Assembly (NCBI RefSeq): GCF_900101615.1
Contig: NZ_FMZX01000003.1
Span: 1-64,000 of the forward strand
Source: Belnapia rosea
GTDB lineage: Bacteria; Pseudomonadota; Alphaproteobacteria; Acetobacterales; Acetobacteraceae
Reading direction: 5' to 3'
DNA: 64,000 nt
The notes below the pieces were generated by a model. That model did no database searches and was not told where the DNA came from. It saw nothing but the letters and a program-made list of their open reading frames with translations. A program made the translations under genes and the position numbers. Of this stretch, positions 23,779 to 33,647 are shown piece by piece (within the stretch, counting starts at the first letter, position 1; the number at the start of each line of letters is the position of its first letter).

Positions 23779-24753
23779 ATGTCCTTCGAGGCTCAGTCCG
23801 CCTTGCGCCGCCGCCTGCTGCTGGGGGGAATGCTGGCGGCGCCGATGGTCGCCCGCGCCCAGTCCGGTTTCCCCAACCGGCCGATCTCGCTCATCATTCC
23901 TTTCCCGCCCGGCGGCACGACCGATGTGGTGCTGCGCGCCCTGGCCGAGGGCGCCTCGCGCCACCTTTCCCAGCAGGTGGTCATCGACAACAAGCCAGGC
24001 GCGGCGAATACGCTCGGCGCCGCCACGGTCGCGCGGGCCCGGCCGGATGGCTACCTGCTGACGCAGCTGCCGGCCTCCGCCATCCGCGTGCAGCTGCTGC
24101 AGAAGCTGCCCTATGACACGCTGCGGGACTTCACACCGGTCATCAGCATCACCGGCTACACCTTCATGGCGGTCGCCAAGGCCGGCCGTTTCCCGAATGG
24201 ATGGGCGGATTTCATCGCCGAGGCGAAGCGCCGGCCGGGCCAGCTCGCCTTCGGGTCCACCGGCGCCAATGGCACGCCGCATGTGACGATGGCGGAACTG
24301 GCCGCGAAGGAGGGCATCGACGTCATCCACGCCCCCTTCCGCGGTGATGCGGATGGCTCCCAGGCGCTGCTCGGCGGGCATATCGATGTCATGGCCGGCG
24401 GGTCCGGCCTCGGCTCGCTGACCGAGGGCGGGCAGGCCAGCATCCTGAATGTCTGGACGGCGGAGCGCGTGGCCCGCTGGCCGCAGGCGCCGACCCTGCG
24501 CGAGCTCGGCTACGACATGGTGGTGACGACGCCATTCGGCCTCGTGGCGCCGGCCGGCCTCGACCCGGCGGTGACCCGCACCCTGCACGATGCCTTCGCG
24601 GCAGCGCAACGGTCGGCCGAATTCCGCGCTATCCTGGCTCGCTACGACATGCCCAGCGAGTACCATGACAGTGCCGGCTATGCCGCCGAGCTGCGCGCGA
24701 CGGTCGCGCGGGAGGAGGCGCTGATCCGCCGCCTGAAGCTGACCGCCACCTGA
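23779..24753 (+). CDS. Tripartite tricarboxylate transporter substrate-binding protein (Bug/TctC family)
   Basis: 324 residues with a Tat-like signal sequence (RRRLLLGGMLAAPMVARAQ). The Bug-family signatures FPNRPISLIIPFPPGGTTD, PGAANTLGAATVARARPDGY and YDTLRDFTPVISI are intact. These periplasmic proteins deliver carboxylates to TctAB or act as sensors. No tctA or tctB lies nearby, as is usual for the numerous orphan Bug genes of beta- and alphaproteobacteria. The stop is fused with the next start (TGATG). Confidence 0.9.
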   Translation: MSFEAQSALRRRLLLGGMLAAPMVARAQSGFPNRPISLIIPFPPGGTTDVVLRALAEGASRHLSQQVVIDNKPGAANTLGAATVARARPDGYLLTQLPASAIRVQLLQKLPYDTLRDFTPVISITGYTFMAVAKAGRFPNGWADFIAEAKRRPGQLAFGSTGANGTPHVTMAELAAKEGIDVIHAPFRGDADGSQALLGGHIDVMAGGSGLGSLTEGGQASILNVWTAERVARWPQAPTLRELGYDMVVTTPFGLVAPAGLDPAVTRTLHDAFAAAQRSAEFRAILARYDMPSEYHDSAGYAAELRATVAREEALIRRLKLTAT

Positions 24754-25499
24754 TGCAGGCCGATGTCGCGGCGCTGGAGCGTGCCTGCCTGACCGCGCTG
24801 CCAGCGCCACGCCAGGCTTTCGACGGTCCCTTCGTGGTGAAGGTCTTCCTCGGCGGCACCGGGCGGGCCAATGCCGCGAGCGCGCTCGACCCGGCGCCGG
24901 ATTCCGGCCTCGCCGCCCGGATCACCCGCATCGAGGCGCTCTACGCCCGGCACGGCCTGCCCTGCCGCATGCGCCTGACGCCGCTCGACCCGCCGGGCCT
25001 CGAGCCCCTGCTGCAGACGCGCGGCTATGCGGAAGGCGAGGAGACCGTCGTCCATGCCGGCGCGGTGCGGCCCCTGGCTGACCCGGCCGTGCAGGTGCTC
25101 GACGGACCCCTGCCGGCGTGGATGGCCGTGGTTGCGACAGCGGAGTACCAGACGCCGGCCCGCCGCGCGGAGAAGCTGCAGATGCCCGAGCTGCTGGCCG
25201 TGCCCGGTGCCTGGCTCCTGCTGCGGGAGGAGGGGGTGGATGCCGCCTGCCTCTTCGCCGCGGCGGATGGGCCATGGTGCGGCATCTTCGACCTGGCGAC
25301 CCGGCCGGAATTCCGTCGCCGCGGCCTCGGCGAGCGGCTGATCCGTGCCGCAGCGCATTGGGCGGCCGGGCTTGGGGCGGAGCAGTTCTGGGCCCAGGTC
25401 GCCTCGACCAATGCGGCCTCGCTCGCCCTCCAGCACCGCGTCGGGTTGCGGGAGGTCTATCGCTACCGCTATCGCATCAGGCCGCTCAGCGCGCCTTGA
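24753..25499 (+). CDS. GNAT-family N-acetyltransferase
   Basis: 248 residues. The acetyl-CoA binding motif A is GIFDLATRPEFRRRGLGERLIRAA, and the C-terminal part AQVASTNAASLALQHRVGLREVYRYRYR is typical of GNATs. The N-terminal half (about 1-115) is a diverged region similar to other two-part GNATs. The substrate is unknown. It starts inside the stop codon of the Bug-type gene, and its end overlaps the convergent LysR gene by 14 bases. Confidence 0.82.
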   Translation: MQADVAALERACLTALPAPRQAFDGPFVVKVFLGGTGRANAASALDPAPDSGLAARITRIEALYARHGLPCRMRLTPLDPPGLEPLLQTRGYAEGEETVVHAGAVRPLADPAVQVLDGPLPAWMAVVATAEYQTPARRAEKLQMPELLAVPGAWLLLREEGVDAACLFAAADGPWCGIFDLATRPEFRRRGLGERLIRAAAHWAAGLGAEQFWAQVASTNAASLALQHRVGLREVYRYRYRIRPLSAP

Positions 25500-26394
25500 G
25501 CCGCGGCTCCGCCGAGGTCTTCTCGATCAGGATGTCGAGGATCGCCCGGACCCGGCGCGGCAGGCTGTGGTTGCCGGGCCAGGCGGCATGCACATCCCGC
25601 GGCTCCGCCCGCCAGCCGGGCAGCACGGGGACGAGGCGGCCCGACGCCACCTCCTCCGTCACGCTCCAGGGTGCCAGCAAGGCGATGCCGAGGCCGGCCC
25701 TGGCCGCCGCATTGATGGTGTCCACGCTATCGGCGCTGAACCTTCCATGGACCTCGACCGAGACCGTCCTTCCGTCCGGCCCATCGAGCGTCAGCAGGTT
25801 GGTCAGGCTGGAAACATTGAGGCGGCAGAAATCATGCTCGGCCAGTTCCTCGGGCGTCGTGGGCAGGCCGGCACGCGCCAGATAGCTCGGCGAGGCGAAG
25901 AGGGCGAAGTCGATCCGCCCGAGCTTCCGCGCGATCAAGGACTGTTCGCGGATCGGCCCGAAGCGGATGGCGAGGTCGATGCCCTCGCCGACAAGGTCGA
26001 TCGGCTTCGGGTCCAACCGGCCCTCCAGCACCACCTCCGGATTGGCCAGCAGGAAATCCTGCAGCCAGGGCAGGACGGCCTGATTGAAGAAGCTGGCGAC
26101 GCAGGCGATGCGGACCGGGCCGGCGAGGGAGGCCTGGGCGCCACGCACATTCGCTTCCGCTTCTTCCAACCGGTCGAGGATGCGAACCGCTTCCGCATGG
26201 AAAAGCTGCCCCGCCTCAGTCGCGGCCAGGCCGCGTGGCGAGCGCAGCAGCAGCGGTACGCCGAGCCGCTGCTCCAATTCGCCGATGATCCGGGAGACGC
26301 TCGGCTGGCTCATCGCCAGGTCACGCGCGGCGCGGGTGATGTTGCCGGTCTCCACGACGCGCCGGAAGACCGAGAGCTGCTGCAGCTTATCCAT
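25486..26394 (-). CDS. LysR-family transcriptional regulator
   Basis: 302 residues from ATG 26394. The N-terminal winged HTH is clear (QQLSVFRRVVETGNITRAAR, LAMSQPSVSRIIGELEQRLG), followed by a periplasmic-binding-like effector domain (PVRIACVASFFNQAVLPWLQ). It lies 58 bases downstream of the quinone reductase gene on the same strand and may share its transcript; LysR genes more often face their targets, so the target is uncertain. Confidence 0.9.
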   Translation of the reverse strand: MDKLQQLSVFRRVVETGNITRAARDLAMSQPSVSRIIGELEQRLGVPLLLRSPRGLAATEAGQLFHAEAVRILDRLEEAEANVRGAQASLAGPVRIACVASFFNQAVLPWLQDFLLANPEVVLEGRLDPKPIDLVGEGIDLAIRFGPIREQSLIARKLGRIDFALFASPSYLARAGLPTTPEELAEHDFCRLNVSSLTNLLTLDGPDGRTVSVEVHGRFSADSVDTINAAARAGLGIALLAPWSVTEEVASGRLVPVLPGWRAEPRDVHAAWPGNHSLPRRVRAILDILIEKTSAEPRLKAR

Positions 26395-26452
26395 CAGCCG
26401 GAATTTTTCCTGCCGTAAGGAATCCGTCTGATCTGCATTCGAACCAGAAGGT

Positions 26453-27421
26453 CTAGACGGTAAAGACCGTGCTGCCGGTCGTTTTCCGGCTCTCCAGCGC
26501 ACGATGCGCCTCGGCGGCGTCCTTTAGCGGGTAGGTCTGGTTCACCGCGATTTTCACCGCGCCGGACTTCACCACCTCGAACAGGTCGTTGGCCGTCGCC
26601 ACGAGGTCATCCCGCTTCGCGGTATAGGTGTTGAGGGTCGGGCGGGTGACGTAGAGCGAGCCCTTGGCGGCCAGGACACCGAGATCGGTCGTGACGGGCC
26701 CTGAGGCATTGCCGTAGCTGATCATCAGGCCGAGGGGCCGGAGGCAGTCGAGCGAGGTGGTGAAGGTATCCTTGCCGACACTGTCATAGACCACCGGCAG
26801 CATCGCACCATTGGTGATCTCCCGCACCCGGGCGGGGATGTTCTCGCTGGTCAGCAAGGCATGGTCCACACCCAGCGAGGTGACGAGCGCCGCCTTCTCG
26901 GGGGTGGAGACGACGCCGATGACGGTGGCGCCCAGATGCTTCGCCCACTGCACCAGAATGCTGCCGACGCCGCCGGCCGCCGCATGCACTAGGATGGTAT
27001 CGCCCGGCTTCACCGCATAGGTGCGCTTCACCAGGAACTGCGCCGTCATGCCCTGCAGCATCATCGCAGCCGCCTGGGTGAAGTCGATGCCTTCTGGGAT
27101 TTTCACAAGACGGTCGGCCGGGGCACAGCGGAGCTCGGCATAGGCCCCGAGCGCACCGGCATAAGCCACCCGGTCGCCGACCTTGAGGTCGGTCACGCCA
27201 TCGCCCACCGCCTCAACCACGCCGGCACCTTCCATGCCGGGCGTCACCGGCATGCTTGGGGCCTTGTAGAGGCCAGTGCGGAAATAAACGTCGATATAGT
27301 TCAGCCCGACTGCGTGATGCCGCACCAGGACCTCACCTGGCTTCGGGTCGGGGCGGGGCACCTCCTCCCAAACCAGCTTCTCGGGGCCGCCATGTTCATG
27401 GACGCGGATGGCGTGGTTCAT
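26453..27421 (-). CDS. NADPH:quinone oxidoreductase (QOR, zinc-independent MDR family)
   Basis: 322 residues. It belongs to the medium-chain dehydrogenase/reductase superfamily, quinone reductase branch: VRHHAVGLNYIDVYFRTGLY, PGMEGAGVVEAVGDGV and the NADPH-binding VHAAAGGVGSILVQWAKHLG. The zinc-ligand cysteines of alcohol dehydrogenases are absent. Such enzymes reduce quinones by one electron or act on enals. Its start codon overlaps the ogt stop by four bases, so the two are cotranscribed. Confidence 0.92.
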   Translation of the reverse strand: MNHAIRVHEHGGPEKLVWEEVPRPDPKPGEVLVRHHAVGLNYIDVYFRTGLYKAPSMPVTPGMEGAGVVEAVGDGVTDLKVGDRVAYAGALGAYAELRCAPADRLVKIPEGIDFTQAAAMMLQGMTAQFLVKRTYAVKPGDTILVHAAAGGVGSILVQWAKHLGATVIGVVSTPEKAALVTSLGVDHALLTSENIPARVREITNGAMLPVVYDSVGKDTFTTSLDCLRPLGLMISYGNASGPVTTDLGVLAAKGSLYVTRPTLNTYTAKRDDLVATANDLFEVVKSGAVKIAVNQTYPLKDAAEAHRALESRKTTGSTVFTV

Positions 27422-27957
27422 CGGGGGGTTCCTTGCGGCGCCGCAGGTGGGCGGAGGGAGAAGCGGGAGAGAGGAAGCGTGCCGGCTTCCTCGCGCGAAA
27501 CTCCACGGGCTTCAAGGGCCAGCAGGAAGCGCTTAGTCGCGATCCCGCCTTCGCCCGAATAGCCGCCGATAGCGCCCTTTGCCGCGACGACACGGTGGCA
27601 GGGGATGATGATAGGGATGGGGTTTGCGCCGTTGGCCTGGCCGATGGCCCGGGGCGACCTGCACCCGATCTCGGCGGCGATCTCACTGTAGCTCCGGGTC
27701 TCGCCGGGCGGGATGCGGCAGAGCGCAGCCCAGACGCTCTGGCGGAAGGCGCTGCCCTGCGGCGCGACCGGAAGGTCGAAATGGCTGCGCCTGCCGTCGA
27801 AATAGTCGTGCAGCTGCTCGGCCGCCTCCCGCAGCGAGGCGGTGGGCGGAGCATTCTCTGAGCCATAGGCGCGGCCCCATTCCAGGGCGATGATGGCGCC
27901 GTCTTCCTCGAAGACCGTCAGTTCTCCGAGGGGCGTATGAAGGGTGAGGTGAGGCAT
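27418..27957 (-). CDS. ogt: Methylated-DNA--protein-cysteine S-methyltransferase
   Basis: 179 residues from ATG 27957. It repairs O6-methylguanine by transferring the methyl group to its own Cys. The acceptor motif IIPCHRVV and the HTH AAEIGCRSPRAIGQANGANP are present. FRQSVWAALCRIPPGETRSY is the standard DNA-binding core. It is the first gene of an overlapping pair with the quinone reductase; both could serve in chemical stress, though no regulator site is seen. Confidence 0.94.
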   Translation of the reverse strand: MPHLTLHTPLGELTVFEEDGAIIALEWGRAYGSENAPPTASLREAAEQLHDYFDGRRSHFDLPVAPQGSAFRQSVWAALCRIPPGETRSYSEIAAEIGCRSPRAIGQANGANPIPIIIPCHRVVAAKGAIGGYSGEGGIATKRFLLALEARGVSREEAGTLPLSRFSLRPPAAPQGTPR

Positions 27958-28061
27958 CAGAGGAACGATGGCACACCCGAGGCGGCCTGTCGTCAAGCGC
28001 TGGCCCTGGTTCCACGGGGGGCGCACCGCTACATGGGAGCCAGCCTTTGGGAGCCCTCGCC

Positions 28062-28418
28062 TTGGCCGATGCCACCGATCCTCCGCCTTATTTCCAGGCC
28101 CATGTCTTCGTCTGCTGCAATCGCCGGCAGGAGGGTCATGCCCGCGGTTCCTGCGCTGCCCGGGGCAGCGAAAAACTACGGGACTACATGAAGGCCAGGG
28201 CGAAGGAGCTCGGCCTGAAGGGTGTTCGCATCAACCAGGCCGGCTGCCTCGACCGCTGCGAATTCGGCCCGGCCCTGGTCATCTACCCCGAAGGTATCTG
28301 GTACCGCCCGGAGTCCCCGGCGGATGTGGATGAGATCCTGGCGGCGCATCTGCAAGAGGGTGGACGAGTGCCACGGCTGATGCTGACCGAGAAGGATGTG
28401 CCGCCACCCAAGCGGTGA
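28062..28418 (+). CDS. Thioredoxin-like [2Fe-2S] ferredoxin
   Basis: 118 residues from TTG 28062, eight bases after GGGAG; the TTG at 28047 is an alternative. The pattern YFQAHVFVCCNRR, GSCAARGSEKLRDYMK and GCLDRCEFGPALVIYPEG supplies the four Cys of thioredoxin-fold [2Fe-2S] ferredoxins. These small proteins carry electrons in reductase systems or act alone. It precedes mnmE by ten bases. Confidence 0.88.
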   Translation: MADATDPPPYFQAHVFVCCNRRQEGHARGSCAARGSEKLRDYMKARAKELGLKGVRINQAGCLDRCEFGPALVIYPEGIWYRPESPADVDEILAAHLQEGGRVPRLMLTEKDVPPPKR

Positions 28419-28428
28419 CAACCACGAC

Positions 28429-29736
28429 ATGAACGAGGATCCCATCTTTGCCCTGGCGACCGGTGCCGGCCGCGCGGCCGTGGCCGTGCTGCGGCTGTCT
28501 GGCCAGGGGAGCGGCGCCATCCTCGGCAAGCTGGCAGGCGGGTTGCCCCGGCCGCGCATGGCCTCCCTCCGTCAGCTACGCCACCCCGACAGCTGCGAGG
28601 TGCTGGACCAGGCGCTGGTGCTCTGGTTCCCAGGGCCCGCCAGCTACACGGGCGAGGACAGTGCCGAATTCCATCTCCATGGCGGCCCCGCCGTAGTGGC
28701 GGGCGTGGCGGAGGCGCTGGTCGCCACTGGCGCCCGGCCGGCGGAAGCGGGGGAGTTCACCCGCCGCGCCTTCCTCAACGGCAAGCTGGACCTGACCGCG
28801 GCTGAAGGCATAGCAGACCTCATCGCCGCCGAGACGGCCGGCCAGCGACGCCAGGCGCTGCGCCAGGCAGGCGGGGCCTTGGCAACGCTGTATGGCGGCT
28901 GGGCCGGCCGAATGACGGCCCTGCTGGCACGGCAGGAGGCCTTCATCGAATTCGAGGATGAAGACCTGCCGGCCGATCTCGACGCCGCGGTGGTCGAGGC
29001 CGCGGCAGCGCTGCGAAGCGAGATCGCAACGCATCTGGCCGACGGCGGACGCGGCGAAAGGCTCCGCGAGGGCCTGACCGTGGCGATCCTCGGCGCGCCC
29101 AACGCCGGGAAATCCTCCCTTTTGAACGCGCTGGTCGGTCGGGAAGCTGCGATCGTCTCCGCCCGGGCCGGGACGACCCGAGATGTGGTGGAGGTACGTC
29201 TCGATCTAGGTGGGATTCCCGTGACCCTGGCCGATACCGCGGGGCTGCGCGACACGCTGGATGACATCGAGGTGGAGGGCATCCGGCGCGCGCGGCAGCG
29301 AGCGGAGGAGGCGGATCTGCTGCTGCTCGTCTTTGCCGCCGATCAGCCGCTCGATGTTGACACCCTGGCCTGGCGGCGTCCGGACGCCCTGGTGGTGATG
29401 AACAAGTCTGACCTCGGTGGCCCCCCGGCCGGGTTTGACGGCTTGATGGTCTCCGCTCGCAGCGGTGCCGGCCTGGAGACCCTGCGGGCCCGGCTGGAGT
29501 ATGAGGCGGTGGCGCGGGCAGGTAGCACGGCGGAGACGCTGCTGACCCGGCCGCGCCATCGGGCTGCGCTGCAGGAAGCAATCTCCTGGCTTTCGACTCT
29601 ACAATCAGCCCCGCTGCCCGAGTTGCGGGCCGAAGCCCTCCGTGCGGCCTTGCGGGCGCTTGGTCGGATCACCGGTCGGGTCGGGGTGGAGGCAGTGCTG
29701 GACGTCGTCTTCGGCGAATTCTGTATTGGGAAATAG
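28429..29736 (+). CDS. mnmE: tRNA modification GTPase MnmE
   Basis: 435 residues from ATG 28429. With MnmG it installs the carboxymethylaminomethyl group at U34 of tRNAs. The formyl-THF binding N-domain (GRAAVAVLRLSGQGS, GEFTRRAFLNGKLDLTAAE) surrounds a G domain with Walker A GAPNAGKSS, the DTAGLRDT switch and NKSD. The strictly conserved C-terminal FCIGK box is intact. mnmG lies 640 bases downstream. Confidence 0.95.
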   Translation: MNEDPIFALATGAGRAAVAVLRLSGQGSGAILGKLAGGLPRPRMASLRQLRHPDSCEVLDQALVLWFPGPASYTGEDSAEFHLHGGPAVVAGVAEALVATGARPAEAGEFTRRAFLNGKLDLTAAEGIADLIAAETAGQRRQALRQAGGALATLYGGWAGRMTALLARQEAFIEFEDEDLPADLDAAVVEAAAALRSEIATHLADGGRGERLREGLTVAILGAPNAGKSSLLNALVGREAAIVSARAGTTRDVVEVRLDLGGIPVTLADTAGLRDTLDDIEVEGIRRARQRAEEADLLLLVFAADQPLDVDTLAWRRPDALVVMNKSDLGGPPAGFDGLMVSARSGAGLETLRARLEYEAVARAGSTAETLLTRPRHRAALQEAISWLSTLQSAPLPELRAEALRAALRALGRITGRVGVEAVLDVVFGEFCIGK

Positions 29737-29737
29737 C

Positions 29738-30352
29738 ATGGGGGACGAACTGAGATCCGCCTGGATGCGGCATGCGGCGGCACGGCAGCGCTTCCAGGAA
29801 CTGGCCGCCCGCAGCGTGCCCCTGCCCAAGCTGGCGGAGCAAGCCCGCAGGCTGGGGCTGGAGGTGGATCGGGACCTGGGCCAGGTCAGCGAGGCGGAAA
29901 TGGCCTATGCGGTCGACCTGGCGATCTACACCGCTCCTCCCGGCAGAAGCCGGGCCATCGACCGCATCGCCCGGCAGCATGCGCGCCTGCCCGGCGAGGC
30001 TGCCTTGGTGCTGAATGCCCTGAGCCGGTCCTGGCTGTCGGTCTTCGAAGTGACGAGCATCCATCCAGACGCCGGATTGCTGCTGGAGGATGCGCTGCTG
30101 GGTGGCCAGGTCTGGGTTGTGGATGAAGGATTGGCCGAGGCCGCCGAACCAGGCTCCATCGTTGCCGTTCGTCTCGGCCGCGTGCTCGGCTACGCCATCA
30201 CCACAGGGGTGCAGGCGGTGTTGGACGAGATGACCCTTGCCGGCCTGCGCGACGCCCTGCGGCAGGGCGGCCTTCGCCCGGATGATTTGCTGAACGAGCC
30301 CCGCTTCGCTGAGAGCCTCTGGCGGCGGGCATTGGGCTTCGGACCCGCCTAG
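29738..30352 (+). CDS. Hypothetical protein between mnmE and mnmG
   Basis: 204 residues from ATG 29738, one base after the mnmE stop. No domain is recognised. It is Leu/Ala/Arg-rich and soluble, with a helical N-terminus ([20 protein letters not shown]), a central [20 protein letters not shown], and [20 protein letters not shown]. Codon use and tight spacing indicate a true gene, probably cotranscribed with mnmE. Confidence 0.7.
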   Translation: MGDELRSAWMRHAAARQRFQELAARSVPLPKLAEQARRLGLEVDRDLGQVSEAEMAYAVDLAIYTAPPGRSRAIDRIARQHARLPGEAALVLNALSRSWLSVFEVTSIHPDAGLLLEDALLGGQVWVVDEGLAEAAEPGSIVAVRLGRVLGYAITTGVQAVLDEMTLAGLRDALRQGGLRPDDLLNEPRFAESLWRRALGFGPA

Positions 30353-30374
30353 CTTTTGGTGCTATAGGGCCCGC

Positions 30375-32246
30375 ATGTTCGACATGACATGCGATGTGGT
30401 GGTGGTAGGCGGCGGCCATGCCGGGTGCGAGGCGGCCGCCGCCGCCGCGCGATGCGGCGCCCGCACCTTGCTCCTGACCCACAGGCTCGACACCCTCGGC
30501 GAGATGTCCTGCAACCCGGCCATCGGTGGCATCGGGAAGGGTCACCTCGTCCGCGAGATCGATGCGCTGGATGGACTGATGGCGAAGGCGGCCGACGCCG
30601 CCGGCATCCATTTCAAGCTGCTGAACCGCAGCAAGGGGCCCGCCGTCCGTGGGCCCCGGGCCCAGGCCGATCGCCAGCTGTACCGGCAGGCCATTCAGCT
30701 CCTGCTGCGTGAAACCTCAAACCTCACGCTCCTCGCGGAGGCCGCGGAGGAGTTGCTGTTCGACGCTTCGGGCCGCATCAGCGGCGTAGCCAGCGGCAGC
30801 GGTCGGCGTATCGGAGCCGCTGCGGTGGTGATTACCACGGGTACCTTTCTCCGTGGCGAGATCCATATCGGCGAACGGCGTATACCCGCGGGACGAGTTG
30901 GCGAGGCGCCGGCGATCGGCTTGGCCAAGGCACTCGAGCGCCTGGGGCTGCCCCTGGCCCGGCTGAAAACCGGCACGCCGCCGCGTCTCGATGGCCGCAC
31001 CATCGACTGGGCAGCACTGGAGGCCCAGCCAGGCGACGATCCTCCCGAGCCCCTGTCCTGGATGACGGAGCGGATCACCAACCGCCAGGTCGCCTGTGCC
31101 ATCACGGCAACCACACCTGCGACCCATGCATTGATCCGTGCCAACCTGCACCGCAGCGCCGTCTATGGCGGCCGGATCGCCGGCACCGGCCCCCGCTACT
31201 GCCCCTCGATCGAGGACAAGGTCGTCCGCTTCGCGGAGCGGGAGCGTCACCAAGTCTTCCTCGAGCCCGAAGGACTGGAGGACGATACCGTCTACCCGAA
31301 CGGTATCTCCACCAGCCTGCCGGAGGATGTGCAGGCAGCGATGATCGCCTCCATGCCCGGGCTGGAACGGGCACGCATCCTGCGGCCCGGTTACGCCATC
31401 GAGTATGATTTCGTCGATCCGCGCTCCCTCTGGCCAACGCTCGAGGTGCGTGCGGCCCCGGGACTTTTCCTGGCCGGCCAGATCAACGGAACCACCGGTT
31501 ATGAAGAGGCGGCAGCGCAGGGCCTCATGGCCGGACTCAACGCCGCCTGCCGTGCCGGAGGATTGCAGCCCGACCGGGTATTGACCCGGGCAGAAGCCTA
31601 TACAGGCGTCCTGATCGATGACCTTGTTCTACAGGGCGTGACTGAACCCTACCGCATGCTGACCGCGCGCTCGGAATACCGATTGGCCCTGAGGGCCGAC
31701 AATGCCGGGCTTCGCTTAACCGATCGGGGTATCGACTGGGGCTGTGTCGGAGCTGAACGGGCGCAGCGGCATGTGGCATTTCGTACCGCTGTCTCCGACG
31801 CCATCGACCGTGCCCGCCAGGATGGCTGGACGCCTGCCCAATATGCGATAGCGGGCATCCCGGTAAACCAGGACGGACGCTGGCGTTCGGTGCTGGAGAT
31901 TATGGCACTGCCTCGGGTGCCATTGGATGCGATCGAGGTGATCTTTCCCTGGCTTGCTGATCTTCCCCAGAAAGTACGGTCTGAACTGGAAGCCCAGGCA
32001 CTCTACGCCCCCTATCTGGAACGGCAGTCGGCCGAGCTGCGGGTGTTGGAGAGAGAAGAGAAGCTGGCGATCCCGCCCATTCTGAATTTTGCGGAGGTGC
32101 CCGGCCTGTCCGCTGAGATGCGTCAGCGCCTCTCGACCTCGCGCCCTGCGACATTGGGCGGGGCTGGTCGTGTGCCCGGCATTACGCCAGCAGCCCTGGC
32201 TGCGCTTGCCGTACATCTGCGGCGATCGGAAGCGCGTTTCACGTGA
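30375..32246 (+). CDS. mnmG: tRNA uridine 5-carboxymethylaminomethyl modification enzyme MnmG
   Basis: 623 residues. The FAD-binding [20 protein letters not shown], then [20 protein letters not shown] and [12 protein letters not shown] are diagnostic, as are [12 protein letters not shown] and [17 protein letters not shown]. It provides the flavin chemistry of the MnmEG complex. Its last codons (CGT TTC ACG TGA) form the left part of a parS-like palindrome that continues into rsmG. Confidence 0.96.
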   Translation: MFDMTCDVVVVGGGHAGCEAAAAAARCGARTLLLTHRLDTLGEMSCNPAIGGIGKGHLVREIDALDGLMAKAADAAGIHFKLLNRSKGPAVRGPRAQADRQLYRQAIQLLLRETSNLTLLAEAAEELLFDASGRISGVASGSGRRIGAAAVVITTGTFLRGEIHIGERRIPAGRVGEAPAIGLAKALERLGLPLARLKTGTPPRLDGRTIDWAALEAQPGDDPPEPLSWMTERITNRQVACAITATTPATHALIRANLHRSAVYGGRIAGTGPRYCPSIEDKVVRFAERERHQVFLEPEGLEDDTVYPNGISTSLPEDVQAAMIASMPGLERARILRPGYAIEYDFVDPRSLWPTLEVRAAPGLFLAGQINGTTGYEEAAAQGLMAGLNAACRAGGLQPDRVLTRAEAYTGVLIDDLVLQGVTEPYRMLTARSEYRLALRADNAGLRLTDRGIDWGCVGAERAQRHVAFRTAVSDAIDRARQDGWTPAQYAIAGIPVNQDGRWRSVLEIMALPRVPLDAIEVIFPWLADLPQKVRSELEAQALYAPYLERQSAELRVLEREEKLAIPPILNFAEVPGLSAEMRQRLSTSRPATLGGAGRVPGITPAALAALAVHLRRSEARFT

Positions 32247-32250
32247 AACA
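32235..32250. promoter_or_regulatory. parS-like ParB-binding site 1
   Basis: CGTTTCACGTGAAACA matches the bacterial parS consensus TGTTTCACGTGAAACA at 15 of 16 positions. It contains the mnmG stop (TGA) and the rsmG GTG start. parA and parB lie 0.6-2 kb downstream. Confidence 0.85.
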
Positions 32251-32860
32251 GGCACCGTCCCTGGATGGCGTTCCACGTGAAACAGAGGAACGCCTGCGTG
32301 ACTATCTGGCGCTGTTGATCCGTTGGAACGCCCGCATCAACCTTGTTGCCCAAGCTGCACCGGACACCCTTTGGGTTCGGCATGTCGTGGACTCCGCACA
32401 GCTGGCGCCTTTCGTGCCGCCTGGGCCTGGCCCACTGATCGACCTTGGCTCCGGTGCTGGCTTTCCCGGCTTGGTCCTTGCTGCCCTGACTGGACGAGAA
32501 ACCCATCTCGTCGAATCCGACCGCCGCAAATGCGCTTTCTTGCAGGAAGCTGCCCGCCTGCTGGGGCTCTCGCAGGTGATCATTCATCCCACCCGTATCG
32601 AGGCGGCGGCCACACTCCCGCTGGCGGCGGTGGTCAGCGCCCGTGCCCTCGCACCGCTATCCCAGTTGCTCCGTTATACCCATCGACTGTTGTTGCCGGG
32701 CGGCGTTGCGCTCTTTCCGAAAGGCCGCAACGTCACGGAGGAATTGACGGCTGCCGCTGCGGGCTGGACTATGCGTATTGAGCGGTTTGCCAGCCGCACC
32801 GACCCCGATTCCACCATCCTCCGGCTTAGTGAGATCAGCCCTGTCAGCGCCCAAGCCTGA
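32243..32860 (+). CDS. rsmG: 16S rRNA (guanine-527-N7) methyltransferase RsmG
   Basis: 205 residues from GTG 32243, overlapping the mnmG stop by four bases. The SAM-binding motif [19 protein letters not shown], the [20 protein letters not shown] region and [12 protein letters not shown] are typical. [20 protein letters not shown] is the usual N-terminal helix; part of it is encoded by a second parS-like palindrome. Confidence 0.94.
   Translation: MKQAPSLDGVPRETEERLRDYLALLIRWNARINLVAQAAPDTLWVRHVVDSAQLAPFVPPGPGPLIDLGSGAGFPGLVLAALTGRETHLVESDRRKCAFLQEAARLLGLSQVIIHPTRIEAAATLPLAAVVSARALAPLSQLLRYTHRLLLPGGVALFPKGRNVTEELTAAAAGWTMRIERFASRTDPDSTILRLSEISPVSAQA
32269..32284. promoter_or_regulatory. parS-like ParB-binding site 2
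   Basis: CGTTCCACGTGAAACA matches the parS consensus at 14 of 16 positions and lies 34 bases after site 1, inside rsmG. The close pair could nucleate one ParB complex. Confidence 0.75.
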
Positions 32861-33647
32861 CCGCGTCAAGCCGCGTGTCATCGCCTTCGCCAACCAGAAG
32901 GGTGGCGTGGGCAAGACCACCACTGCCATCAACCTCGCAACTGCCCTTGCTGGCGAGAGCAAGGTGCTCCTGGTCGACCTTGACCCTCAAGGCAATGCAT
33001 CGACCGGTCTTGGTATCGACCGTACGGCGCGGGGCCTAGGCACCTATGCGCTGATGATCGAGGACCGCCCCTTGGCCGATGTCCTCCGTCCAACGCCCGT
33101 CCCCAACCTCTCGCTGATCCCAGCCGATAACGACCTTGCCGGCGCCGAGGTCGAGTTGGTCGGCTTCGACGACAGGGAGAAGCGCCTGCGTCACATCCTG
33201 GCCGGAGCCTCCGAACTGGTCGGTGGCTTCGACTACGTCTTCTTCGACTGCCCTCCTTCGCTTGGCCTGCTCACGCTGAATGCCCTGGTCGCCTCCCATG
33301 GCGTCCTGGTGCCGCTGCAGACCGAATTCTTCGCCCTGGAAGGCGTCAGCCAGATCACCAAAACCATCGACAGGGTGCGGCGTGCGATGAACTCCGCCCT
33401 CACGCTGGAGGGCATCGTGCTGACGATGTATGACCGGCGCAACAACCTGTCCGAACTGGTGGCCCAGGATGTACGCGGCTTTTTCAAGGACAAGGTGTTC
33501 GAGACGGTGATCCCACGGAATATCCGGGTCAGCGAGGCACCGTCGCATGGCCTGCCGGTCAGCCTGTACGATCCCAGGTCGCCCGGTGCCCAGGCCTATG
33601 CCGCCCTCGCCACCGAGTTCCGCCGGCGAGAAGGACGGGCACCATGA
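32829..33647 (+). CDS. parA: Chromosome partitioning ATPase ParA
   Basis: 272 residues from GTG 32829, which overlaps the rsmG end; other in-frame starts upstream are less likely. It has the deviant Walker A KGGVGKTTTAINLA (with the signature Lys), VLLVDLDPQGNASTGLG and the DCPPSLGLLTLNAL Walker B region. ParA binds DNA non-specifically and drives segregation of ParB-parS complexes. It overlaps parB by four bases. Confidence 0.95.
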   Translation: MRSALSAPKPDRVKPRVIAFANQKGGVGKTTTAINLATALAGESKVLLVDLDPQGNASTGLGIDRTARGLGTYALMIEDRPLADVLRPTPVPNLSLIPADNDLAGAEVELVGFDDREKRLRHILAGASELVGGFDYVFFDCPPSLGLLTLNALVASHGVLVPLQTEFFALEGVSQITKTIDRVRRAMNSALTLEGIVLTMYDRRNNLSELVAQDVRGFFKDKVFETVIPRNIRVSEAPSHGLPVSLYDPRSPGAQAYAALATEFRRREGRAP

